This document shows, piece by piece, positions 1 through 7,259 of a stretch of DNA of 57,070 bases. Position 1 is the stretch's first letter. Each line of letters starts with the position of its first letter. The notes beneath the pieces are model-generated. The model was not told where the DNA came from, searched no databases, and saw only the letters and a program-made list of their open reading frames with translations. Where the stretch lies: NCBI GenBank assembly GCA_902573755.1, contig CACGLD010000004.1, positions 1-57,070 on the forward strand, in the 5' to 3' direction. The position numbers and the translations under genes were made by a program. This DNA comes from an uncultured Pelagibacteraceae bacterium. Lineage in GTDB: Bacteria; Pseudomonadota; Alphaproteobacteria; Pelagibacterales; Pelagibacteraceae.

Positions 1-1
1 T

Positions 2-70
2 AATAGAGCTTATGCATTTCATGCTGATGGAAAATTAGCATCTTCACCTTTTGGAGGTTTGAATGGCTAA
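2..70 (+). CDS. ABC transporter ATPase, C-terminal end only (partial)
   Basis: An open frame enters from the left edge and ends with TAA at 68-70, giving a 22-residue tail ending in GGLNG. It overlaps the start of the next ATPase gene by 8 bases, which implies translational coupling. Known context: glycerol-3-phosphate-type ABC systems of alphaproteobacteria (GlpS-GlpT) have two consecutive ATPase genes, and the tail resembles the C-terminus of such ATPases. Identity as the GlpS-like partner is inferred mainly from position, because too little sequence is present to show a domain. Confidence 0.5.
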   Translation, partial: NRAYAFHADGKLASSPFGGLNG

Positions 71-1136
71 AATTGATTTAAGTAATATATCTCACTCATA
101 CAATCCAAATGATCCAAATCCAGTCTATGCTTTAAACCCTTTCTCAATGACTTGGGAAAATGGAAATCGATATGCAATTTTAGGACCTTCTGGATGTGGA
201 AAAACTACAATGCTAAATATTGTGTCTGGCTTAGTGAGACCTTCTGCTGGAAGAATATTATTTGATGATAAAGATGTTACAGATTTAAAAACGGAAGATA
301 GAAATATTGCTCAGGTTTTTCAATTTCCAGTTATTTATAATACAATGACTGTTTACGAAAATTTAGCTTTTCCACTTAAATGTAGAGATTTTTCTAAAAG
401 TAAAACTGATGAAAGAGTTAATTCAGTTGCTGAAACTTTAAATTTAAAATCTTTTTTAAGTTTCCCTGCGAGAAAATTAACAGCAGATCAAAAGCAATTA
501 ATATCTTTAGGAAGAGGTCTTGTAAGAGAGGACGTAGCTGCTGTTTTAATGGATGAGCCTCTAACTGTTATCGATCCAGATTTAAAATTTAGATTGAGAA
601 GAAATCTTAAAGAAATTAATGAGCAATATAAAACAACATTAGTTTATGTAACGCACGATCAAAACGAAGCGATGACTTTTGCAGATAACATAATAGTAAT
701 GAGTGAAGGAGAGGTGGTCCAAACCGGTTCCCCTAAAGAACTTTTTGAAAGACCAAATACTACATTTGTTGGATACTTTATTGGCTCACCAGCCATGAAC
801 TTATTTGAAAGTGAAGCTTCCTCAAATGATAGTGTAAAAATAAACAATACTTTAATTAAAACCCATACAAATTTATCTAATTTAAAGACAAAAAATATTA
901 AATTAGGAATTAGATCTGAATTTATTAAAATTGCACGAAACCAAAATGAAAACTTAATTGACGTTAATGTTGAAAAGGTTGAGGATCTAGGAAACTATAA
1001 ATTGATCACTGCCAGAATGGGAGATCTCACAATTAAATCAAAAGTTACAAGAGAAACCGAAATACCTAATCAGAATGTTAAACTCCACATACCCGCAGAA
1101 AAATGCTGTGTGTATGAAGATAATAAATTAATATAA
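63..1136 (+). CDS. ABC transporter ATP-binding protein, GlpT-like (MalK/UgpC superfamily)
   Basis: This is a cytoplasmic ATPase energising a solute importer, 357 residues. Visible are Walker A GPSGCGKTT at 41-49, the Q-loop in AQVFQFPV near 83-90, Walker B VLMDEP at 161-166 and the switch histidine in THDQ (H198). A C-terminal regulatory/TOBE-like region follows from about residue 240. The ABC signature is not LSGGQ but LTADQKQ (about 139-145), as I recall for the GlpS/GlpT pair of rhizobial glycerol-3-phosphate importers. The start overlaps the upstream ATPase fragment, so the permease and binding-protein genes probably lie to the left or elsewhere. Glycerol-3-phosphate or another polyol phosphate is a plausible substrate but is not proven here. 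Confidence 0.8.
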   Translation: MAKIDLSNISHSYNPNDPNPVYALNPFSMTWENGNRYAILGPSGCGKTTMLNIVSGLVRPSAGRILFDDKDVTDLKTEDRNIAQVFQFPVIYNTMTVYENLAFPLKCRDFSKSKTDERVNSVAETLNLKSFLSFPARKLTADQKQLISLGRGLVREDVAAVLMDEPLTVIDPDLKFRLRRNLKEINEQYKTTLVYVTHDQNEAMTFADNIIVMSEGEVVQTGSPKELFERPNTTFVGYFIGSPAMNLFESEASSNDSVKINNTLIKTHTNLSNLKTKNIKLGIRSEFIKIARNQNENLIDVNVEKVEDLGNYKLITARMGDLTIKSKVTRETEIPNQNVKLHIPAEKCCVYEDNKLI

Positions 1137-1161
1137 AAATCAACTCCAAATTGAAAATTTT

Positions 1162-1179
1162 AGATTGTAGTGACAATCT
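1162..1179. promoter_or_regulatory. Inverted repeat upstream of first TRAP binding protein (possible operator)
   Basis: AGATTGT-AGTG-ACAATCT is a perfect 7-bp inverted repeat with a 4-nt centre, about 75 bp before the dctP start at 1255. The same half-sites occur before the second TRAP binding protein at 5965-5981. TTGT/ACAA half-sites are common for GntR/FadR-type repressors, but the regulator is not identified; a short RNA hairpin is the alternative. Confidence 0.45.
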
Positions 1180-1254
1180 GTACCTCTTTTTAGAAAGACT
1201 CTAAATTAATTTTGTGTTTAAATTCTTACAGTTAATTAACTAGAGGAGAATATA

Positions 1255-2412
1255 ATGATTAAAAATAAAAAATCATTGAAGGGTTCTAAAACTCCTTCAA
1301 GAAGAAAGTTCTTCAAAGCGGCAGCAGCAACAGGAGCGGCAGCAGCTACAGCAGTAGCAATGCCAAATGTTGCATTTGGTGCTCCATTAACATTAAAGAT
1401 GCAAGCAGCTTGGCCTTCAGGCGCTAATATCTTTTTTGAAATGGCGGGAGATTACGCAAAAATGGTTAGCGACATGTCAGCTGGAGAACTTAAAATCGAT
1501 GTTCAACCAGTTGGAGCTGTTGTTAAAACTTCAGAAATTGGACAAGCAGTAAGTTCAGGTGTAGTTGATATGGGTCACTGGGTGACTGCATATTGGTATG
1601 GTAAAAATGCTGCTGCGTCTCTTTTTGGAACTGGACCATCATACGGAATGTCATCTCAAGAAGTTATGGGATGGATGGAGTACGGTGGAGGTAGAGCATT
1701 ATACGAAGAAGCAGTAAAAAGTGTTGGATTCAATTACACTGGTTTCTTCCATATGCCAATGCCAGCTCAACCATTTGGTTGGTTTAAAAAGAATGTAACA
1801 AAAGTATCTGATGTTAAAGGCATGAAGTATAGAACAGTTGGTCTAGCGACTAACGTTTTAACTGCTATGGGAATGGTCGTTAGACAATTACCAGGCGGTG
1901 AAATCCAACCAGCAATGAAAACTGGTTTGATTGATGCTGCAGAGTTTAACAACCCTACATCAGACTCACAGTTTGGAATGCAGGATGTCTCTAAACACTA
2001 TCACTTAGGAAGTTTCCACCAATCTCAGGAAATGTTTGAAATTCCAGTGAATACAAAGAGACTGAATAGCTTATCGCCTGCTCATCAAGCTATCTTGAAG
2101 AATGCCGCTTACGCTGCAAACTCAGATAACTACTTTAAAGCATTAGTTAGATATTCAACTGACTTAGCTAAATTGATGAACGAGCATAAAGTTAATGTTT
2201 ACCAAACATCAGACGCTATCCTTGCAGAGCAATTAAAAGGTTGGGATAAAGTTATTGGTGAGTTTGCTGCAAAAGATGCTTTCTTTAAGAAAGTGGTAGA
2301 CTCTCAAAAAGCATACGCTAAGAGAACTATGAAGTATCTGTTGATGAATCAACCGAACTACAAATTAGCTTATGAAAATGAGTTTGGACCAATTGAGAAA
2401 GTTAAAATCTAA
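1255..2412 (+). CDS. dctP: TRAP transporter substrate-binding protein, Tat-exported (DctP/TakP family)
   Basis: Periplasmic solute receptor of a tripartite ATP-independent transporter, 385 residues. The N-terminus has a twin-arginine motif SRRKFF at 15-20 followed by an Ala-rich hydrophobic segment and a likely cleavage near FGA-AP, so it should be exported folded by Tat. The mature part starts LKMQAAWPSG and contains the family motif PGGEIQPAMKTGLIDAAEF, typical of the TakP (2-oxo acid)/mannitol-chloroaromatic branch. The substrate is unknown; an organic acid is likely. A good Shine-Dalgarno AGAGGAGA lies at 1242-1249. Its leader and first 27 codons closely match those of the second binding protein at 6064. 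A terminator at 2431 separates it from its permease genes, which should give more binding protein than permease. Confidence 0.88.
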   Translation: MIKNKKSLKGSKTPSRRKFFKAAAATGAAAATAVAMPNVAFGAPLTLKMQAAWPSGANIFFEMAGDYAKMVSDMSAGELKIDVQPVGAVVKTSEIGQAVSSGVVDMGHWVTAYWYGKNAAASLFGTGPSYGMSSQEVMGWMEYGGGRALYEEAVKSVGFNYTGFFHMPMPAQPFGWFKKNVTKVSDVKGMKYRTVGLATNVLTAMGMVVRQLPGGEIQPAMKTGLIDAAEFNNPTSDSQFGMQDVSKHYHLGSFHQSQEMFEIPVNTKRLNSLSPAHQAILKNAAYAANSDNYFKALVRYSTDLAKLMNEHKVNVYQTSDAILAEQLKGWDKVIGEFAAKDAFFKKVVDSQKAYAKRTMKYLLMNQPNYKLAYENEFGPIEKVKI

Positions 2413-2430
2413 TTAACTTTAGTAAATTTC

Positions 2431-2463
2431 AAAAAGGGGGTTTAAAAACCCCCTTTTTTTTTT
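2431..2463 (+). terminator. Rho-independent terminator between TRAP binding protein and permeases
   Basis: AAAAAGGGGGTTT pairs with AAACCCCCTTTTT across a 2-nt AA centre (in practice a 4-8 nt loop), followed by a long T run. It lies directly after the binding-protein gene and before dctQ, so it probably acts as a partial terminator that sets the ratio of binding protein to permease. Confidence 0.9.
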
Positions 2464-2488
2464 GTTCAATTTATTATATTTTTTACTG

Positions 2489-3073
2489 ATGGAAACTTTC
2501 ATTAAATTTGCGGATACACTTAGTACTTCAATGGGTAAAGCATTTTCTTGGTGTATTGTGATTTTAATGGGCGGAACAGTATACGAAGTTGTTATGGCTT
2601 ATGTTTTTAACAAGCCAACTTTATGGAATTTTGATTTTAGTATGCAAATGTACGGGGCAATACTAATGATGTCAGGTGCATACTGCTTAGCGACTGAAGC
2701 CCATGTAAGAGGTGATGTAATTTACCGATTATTTAAACAAAGAACTCAAGCTTGGATAGATTTAGTCCTTTATTTTATTTTCTTTTTTCCAGGCGTCGTT
2801 GCTTTAGCATTTTACGGATATGAATACGCTGCAATAGCTTGGAAAATAAAAGAGACAAGTTGGAGTAGTCCAGCTCAAATACAGATTTACATGGTTAAAT
2901 CTATGATACCTGCTGCAGGCACATTATTAGTTATTCAAGGAATTGCAGAAGTTTTTAGATCAATCATTTGCATTAAAACAGGACAATGGCCTATGCGAAT
3001 GGTAGTTGCTGAGGAAACAGAACAAATGTTAATGAGAACATCACAAGAGGAAGATAAATCAAATGTTATTTAG
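2489..3073 (+). CDS. dctQ: TRAP transporter small permease subunit (DctQ)
   Basis: Small membrane subunit, 194 residues from ATG 2489, with four hydrophobic helices; the conserved segment HVRGDVIYRLF follows the second helix. It forms the membrane complex with the large subunit encoded next. I start at METFIKFADT because a longer reading from TTG 2462 would begin inside the terminator's T run and has no ribosome-binding site. The 3' end overlaps the next gene by 11 bases. It is the partner of the binding protein at 1255; the Gln/Glu-rich C-terminal 20 residues are cytoplasmic by inference. Confidence 0.85.
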   Translation: METFIKFADTLSTSMGKAFSWCIVILMGGTVYEVVMAYVFNKPTLWNFDFSMQMYGAILMMSGAYCLATEAHVRGDVIYRLFKQRTQAWIDLVLYFIFFFPGVVALAFYGYEYAAIAWKIKETSWSSPAQIQIYMVKSMIPAAGTLLVIQGIAEVFRSIICIKTGQWPMRMVVAEETEQMLMRTSQEEDKSNVI

Positions 3074-4424
3074 TCTTTCAAATCCAGAAGTTGCAATTTT
3101 GATGATGGGTATATTTCTATTTGCAGTTCTTTTAGGTTTTCCAATTGCATTTACATTGATGGCGATGGGTATCGCGTTTGGATATTACGCTTACTACGAC
3201 GCGACTATGATGGAACACATTTTTGATAATAGAATTTTTCAATTATTTGTTCAAAATACTTATACTGTTATGGATAATAATGTTCTGACAGCTGTACCGT
3301 TGTTTTTGTTTATGGGTTATTTAGTTGAAAGAGCAGGAATTGTAGCAAAATTGTTTTTTGCCATAAGATTAGCTGCGCACAGACTTCCAGCATCAATGGC
3401 CGTTGCTGCATTAATTACTTGTACACTGTTTTCTACAGCAACAGGAATTATTGGTGCAGTAGTGACGTTGATGGGATTATTAGCTTGGCCAGCAATGGTA
3501 AAAGCTGGTTACGATAAAAAATTTGCATCAGGTATAATATGTTCTGGAGGATGTTTGGGTATTCTAATACCGCCAAGCATTATGCTGATTGTTTACTCAG
3601 TTATTGCTCAATTATCACCTTTAAGACTTTTTGCAGCTGCTATCTTTCCAGGTTTACTTTTGGCAGGATTGTACATTGGCTATGCGGTTATAAGAGCATG
3701 GCTGAATCCTTCCATTGCACCTAGACCTCCAAAAGAAGACATCCCACCTCGTGCAGAAATTTTAAAAGAGGTATTAGTTTCTTTTGTACCTCTCTTCGGA
3801 TTAATTATGTTAGTGCTTGGAACAATTTTAGCTGGAATAGCAACACCAGCAGAGGCCGCAGCAGCAGGAGCCTTTGGAGCATTGATTTTATCTTGGTTCT
3901 ATAAAACCCTTAAATGGCAAAACTTTAAAGAGTCTGTTTTTTTAACCGCTAAAACAACGGCTATGATTATGTGGTTATTTATCGGATCTTGGACTTTTTC
4001 TTCAGTATTTTCTTACCTAGGTGGACATGAAGTTTTTGAACATTTTTTTACTTCTATAAATATTTCAACTTGGCAATTTCTAGTAATTACACAAATTATA
4101 ATTTTCCTTTTAGGGTGGCCATTGGAGTGGACTGAAATTTTAATTATTTTTGTTCCAATTTTTTTACCCCTATTAGAAATTTTTGGAGTTAACCCATATT
4201 TTTTTGCAATGTTAATTGCTTTAAATTTACAAACCTCCTTTTTAACTCCACCAATGGCAATGTCGGCTTATTATTTAAAAGGAGTTCAAAAAACAAACGT
4301 TGAATTAATGGATATTTTTAGAGGTATTATGCCGTTTTTAGCGATTGTAATTTTCGCTATGTTTTTAATGTATATGTTTCCAGCAATTGCTTTATGGTTA
4401 CCAGAAACGTTATTTGCTAACTAA
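3063..4424 (+). CDS. dctM: TRAP transporter large permease subunit (DctM)
   Basis: Ion-coupled translocation subunit, 453 residues, hydrophobic throughout with about 11-12 transmembrane segments. Characteristic DctM stretches are visible: AVPLFLFMG (about 78-86), TATGIIGAVVTLMG (about 122-135), GILIPPSIM and near the end LQTSFLTPPMAMSAYYLKG. Length and motifs are normal for the family, in contrast to the second large subunit at 8247. The start ATG lies inside dctQ, so translation is probably coupled. With the genes at 1255 and 2489 it makes a complete TRAP system for an organic anion whose identity cannot be read from sequence. Confidence 0.9.
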   Translation: MLFSLSNPEVAILMMGIFLFAVLLGFPIAFTLMAMGIAFGYYAYYDATMMEHIFDNRIFQLFVQNTYTVMDNNVLTAVPLFLFMGYLVERAGIVAKLFFAIRLAAHRLPASMAVAALITCTLFSTATGIIGAVVTLMGLLAWPAMVKAGYDKKFASGIICSGGCLGILIPPSIMLIVYSVIAQLSPLRLFAAAIFPGLLLAGLYIGYAVIRAWLNPSIAPRPPKEDIPPRAEILKEVLVSFVPLFGLIMLVLGTILAGIATPAEAAAAGAFGALILSWFYKTLKWQNFKESVFLTAKTTAMIMWLFIGSWTFSSVFSYLGGHEVFEHFFTSINISTWQFLVITQIIIFLLGWPLEWTEILIIFVPIFLPLLEIFGVNPYFFAMLIALNLQTSFLTPPMAMSAYYLKGVQKTNVELMDIFRGIMPFLAIVIFAMFLMYMFPAIALWLPETLFAN

Positions 4425-4429
4425 AAGAC

Positions 4430-5759
4430 ATGATAGATATTTTTTCTCTTAAAGCTGAAGAGCTTGCTTTGAAAATAAAAGACGCTCAATTAACATCAGT
4501 AGAAATATGTGAAAAGTATATAGAAAGAATTAATAAATTTGAAAAAGATGTAAAGGCTTGGGCACACTTTGATAAAAAACTTTTACTAGAAAAAGCAGCA
4601 GAAGCTGACGAATATAGAAGATCAGGTAAACCTTTAGGACCATTGCATGGTGTTCCTGTTGCTGTGAAAGATATTGTTGGAACTCTTGATATGCCAACCG
4701 AATGTGGAACTGTAATTAGAAAGGGCAAATCTTATTCACAAAATGCAGAAATAGTTGATTTATTATTAGCAGCTGGCGCAATCGTAATGGGTAAAACAGC
4801 TACAGCTGAATTAGCATATCTTGGCCCTCCTAAAACTACTAATCCACATGATCATTCAAGAACTCCAGGCGGTTCTTCAAGTGGATCTGCAGCAGCTGTT
4901 GCTTCGTTTATGGCACCTTTATCAATTGGTTCGCAAACAGGTGGTTCAATAATAAGACCAGCATCATATTGTGGAGTTGTAGGTTACAAACCAACTTACG
5001 GGTTAATTTCAAGAAATGGTGTACTTAAAACTTCAGAAAAATTAGATCACATAGGTGTATTTGGAAGATCAGTAGAAGACGTTGCATTACTTTCAAAAGT
5101 TTTAATTAAAAAAGATAATTTTGACTCTGCAACCGTTCATTATTCAGCTGAGAATATTCTTGTGGAAACAAAAAAAGGTCCTTTGTTTGAACCTAAATTT
5201 ATTTTTTATAAAACAGATTATTGGAAAAATATTGAAAAAAAAATCCAGAGAAGCTTTTGAATATTTTATAAAGTCTTTTAAAAAAAATATTGAGGTTTTT
5301 GATAACCCTTCTTATTTTAAAGATATTCATAAATATCATCAAATTATGTATGAAACTGATTTAGCAAATAATTTTGGATTATATTATAAAAAGTATAAAA
5401 ATAAATTATCTAAGCCAATGCAAGATGCAATTGTTAAAGGTAATAAACATTCAGCAAAAGAGTATGCTGAGGCCCTGGATTTCATGAAAAGAAGTTATGA
5501 GTCTTATGAAGAAGTATTTGAAGATTATCATGGAGTTTTATCACCTGCTAGTCCTGGTGTTGCTCCCAAAAGTTTAAAAACAACTGGTTCTGCAGAATTT
5601 AATAAAGTTTGGTCTTATCTTGGAACTCCATGTATATCACTCCCATTGTTACAAGGTGATGCAAATATGCCTTTAGGAGTCCAGTTAACTGGTGCTAAGT
5701 ACGATGATCATAGATTTTTAGGTATTGCTAATTGGTTAGAAAAGGAATGTAATAATTAA
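4430..5759 (+). pseudogene. Amidase-signature hydrolase, disrupted by +1 frameshift
   Basis: The two reading frames together encode one amidase of about 443 residues. The first frame (4430-5260) holds the catalytic core: Lys80 in PVAVKDIVG, the cis-Ser in TPGGSSSGSA (about S149) and nucleophile Ser173 in QTGGSIIRPA. It stops at TGA 5258-5260. The second frame, from 5244 to TAA 5757-5759, carries the C-terminal part (REAFEYFIKSF to the conserved GTPCISLPLL and MPLGVQLTG). Removing one A from the nine-A run at 5235-5243 restores a single frame. Lying between two TRAP systems, it may hydrolyse an imported amide; the substrate is unknown. Sequencing error, a true recent pseudogene, or rescue by slippage on the A run are all possible. 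Confidence 0.8.
5235..5243 (+). other. A9 homopolymer at the amidase frameshift (possible slippage site)
   Basis: Nine consecutive A residues lie at the exact point where the amidase frame breaks. In the first frame the codons read GAA AAA AAA ATC; with one A fewer they read GAA AAA AAA TCC AGA GAA, which continues the protein family. Runs of this length are prone to polymerase slippage and to sequencing error. Confidence 0.75.
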
Positions 5760-5936
5760 ATGCAAAAATTTACAACATTTCTAGGAACTTTACTTGCAAC
5801 AGCTTTTTTAGTTGGTTTGGCAACTACATTAACAAGATCAACTATGATTGGTTTTTTTGATGTCTTGCCGGTGTATATATTGATGGCAATTGCAATCTTC
5901 ATGATGGTTTATGAAGCATTTTTTGACAAAAAATAA
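5760..5936 (+). CDS. Small membrane protein, 58 residues, function unknown
   Basis: ATG at 5760 follows the amidase TAA with no gap and the frame ends at TAA 5934-5936. The product begins MQKFTTFLGTLLATAFLVGL and has two hydrophobic stretches (about 5-25 and 34-53) joined by a short polar link, ending FFDKK. Two-helix topology with charged lysines at the end is typical of a real small inner-membrane protein. I do not recognise the family. The abutting start suggests co-translation with the amidase C-terminal part, and the neighbours on both sides are TRAP transporters, so a transporter-associated role is possible but unproven. Confidence 0.6.
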   Translation: MQKFTTFLGTLLATAFLVGLATTLTRSTMIGFFDVLPVYILMAIAIFMMVYEAFFDKK

Positions 5937-5964
5937 TTTTAATTAATCTACAATTTACTACCTC

Positions 5965-5981
5965 AGATTGTAATACAATCT
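5965..5981. promoter_or_regulatory. Inverted repeat upstream of second TRAP binding protein (possible operator)
   Basis: AGATTGT-AAT-ACAATCT, about 82 bp before the start at 6064, repeats the half-sites found at 1162-1179 with a centre one base shorter. A further palindrome ACAATTGT sits at 6013-6020. The 13-base string ACAGTTAATTAAC precedes the ribosome-binding site at 6033-6045 and, identically, at 1228-1240. Together these suggest a common control region for both TRAP binding proteins. Confidence 0.45.
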
Positions 5982-6063
5982 TTTAAAGTTATTTTACTCT
6001 AGACTTAAACGCACAATTGTAATTTACTCTGTACAGTTAATTAACAAAGAAGAGGAGATACTA

Positions 6064-7188
6064 ATGATTAAAGAAAAAAAATCATTGAAGGTTTCTAGAT
6101 CACCTTCAAGACGTAAGTTCTTTAAAACTGCAGCCGCAACTGGTGTTGCTGCTGTTGCTTTATCTGCTCCAGCTGTTGCCAAAGAAAGAGTTGAAGCTTC
6201 TATGGTAGCTACTTGGCCTAGAGATTTTCCAGGCTTAGGAACTGGTGCTCAAAGACTTGCTAAAAGATTAAGCGATATGAGTGACGGAAGAATCCAAGTT
6301 ACTTATTATGCTGCTAATGAAAGGGTAAAAGCATTTGACTCATTTGACGAAGTTGCATCAGGTAACTCGCAAATGTATCACGGTGCTGATTACTACTGGG
6401 TTAAAAAACACCCTGCATTTGGATATTTTACTGCCGTTCCATTTGGTTTCACATATGCTGAAATGAATGCGTGGTTAAAATTTGCTGGTGGACAAGAGTT
6501 GTGGGATGAATTGACTGATGATTTCGGAACACAGAGTTTTGCCGCTGGTAACACTGGAGTGCAAATGGGTGGTTGGTTTAACAAAAAAATTAGATCAGCT
6601 AATGACTTTAAAGGTTTAAAAATGCGTATGCCTGGTTTAGGTGGACAAGTTCTTGGAAAACTTGGTGGTTCTCCAATTTCACTTCCTGGTGGACAAATTT
6701 ATGAAAACCTTGTGTCAGGTGCAATTGATGCAACTGAATGGGTAGGACCTTGGAACGACGAAGCTATGAAGTTCCAGGAAGCTGCTAAGTATTATTACTA
6801 TCCAGGAATGCATGAACCAGGATCTACACTAGCTTGTGGAGTTAACAAATCTTGGTTTACTAGTTTGTCAAAATCAGATCAGTTAATTATTAAAACTGCA
6901 TGTGATTGGGCTGACACGACTACAATGGCTGAATACAATGCTAAAAACGGAGCTGCACTAGCAAGATTAGTTAACGAAAGTGGAGTTAAACTAGAGAAGT
7001 TTAACGATAAAGTTTACGATGCTTTCGCTAAAGGTGCTGCTGAGGTTTTCGATGAAGTTCAACAACATAGTGCTCTTGCTAAAAAAGTACATGCTGCCTT
7101 TGTTAAAGGTCGTAAGGAAATTGGTGCTTGGACTAACTTGTCTGATGGGCCATATGTTGCTCAGAGAAATAGAGCATTAGGAGTATAA
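6064..7188 (+). CDS. dctP: TRAP transporter substrate-binding protein, Tat-exported (TakP-like)
   Basis: Second periplasmic TRAP receptor, 374 residues. Twin-arginine signal SRRKFF at 15-20, then an Ala/Val hydrophobic stretch and a likely cleavage after APAVA. The mature domain has the TakP-type motif LPGGQIYENLVSGAIDATEW followed by VGPWNDE and AKYYYYPGMHEPG, which in characterised relatives line a 2-oxo acid or lactate site. The substrate is therefore probably a small hydroxy- or keto-acid (inference). A strong Shine-Dalgarno AGAGGAG lies at 6051-6057. It is followed by its own terminator at 7209 and then by an extended DctQ and an unusually long DctM. Confidence 0.9.
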   Translation: MIKEKKSLKVSRSPSRRKFFKTAAATGVAAVALSAPAVAKERVEASMVATWPRDFPGLGTGAQRLAKRLSDMSDGRIQVTYYAANERVKAFDSFDEVASGNSQMYHGADYYWVKKHPAFGYFTAVPFGFTYAEMNAWLKFAGGQELWDELTDDFGTQSFAAGNTGVQMGGWFNKKIRSANDFKGLKMRMPGLGGQVLGKLGGSPISLPGGQIYENLVSGAIDATEWVGPWNDEAMKFQEAAKYYYYPGMHEPGSTLACGVNKSWFTSLSKSDQLIIKTACDWADTTTMAEYNAKNGAALARLVNESGVKLEKFNDKVYDAFAKGAAEVFDEVQQHSALAKKVHAAFVKGRKEIGAWTNLSDGPYVAQRNRALGV

Positions 7189-7208
7189 TTAAATTCTAAT
7201 TAATACTA

Positions 7209-7235
7209 GAGGGCCCTTAAATGGGCCCTCTTTTT
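7209..7235 (+). terminator. Rho-independent terminator after second TRAP binding protein
   Basis: GAGGGCCC (7209-7216) pairs with GGGCCCTC (7223-7230) across a 6-nt loop and is followed by TTTTT. It sits between binding protein and permeases, the same arrangement as in the first TRAP system. Confidence 0.92.
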
Positions 7236-7259
7236 ATATATCATAAAAAGATTTTTAAT

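Noticed and set aside
1228-1240. ACAGTTAATTAAC as a -10 box with TTGT as -35
   Set aside because: Spacing would be 15 bp and the start point would fall on the Shine-Dalgarno sequence, leaving no usable leader.
2462-2488. Upstream TTG start for dctQ
   Set aside because: It lies in the T run of the terminator and lacks a ribosome-binding site; ATG 2489 fits the family.
5121-5243. Independent gene starting at 5121
   Set aside because: This part is the out-of-frame reading of the amidase; only from 5244 does it match the amidase C-terminal part.
7221-7259. ATG 7221 as start of the second dctQ
   Set aside because: It is in the loop and second arm of the terminator hairpin; ATG 7260 follows it.
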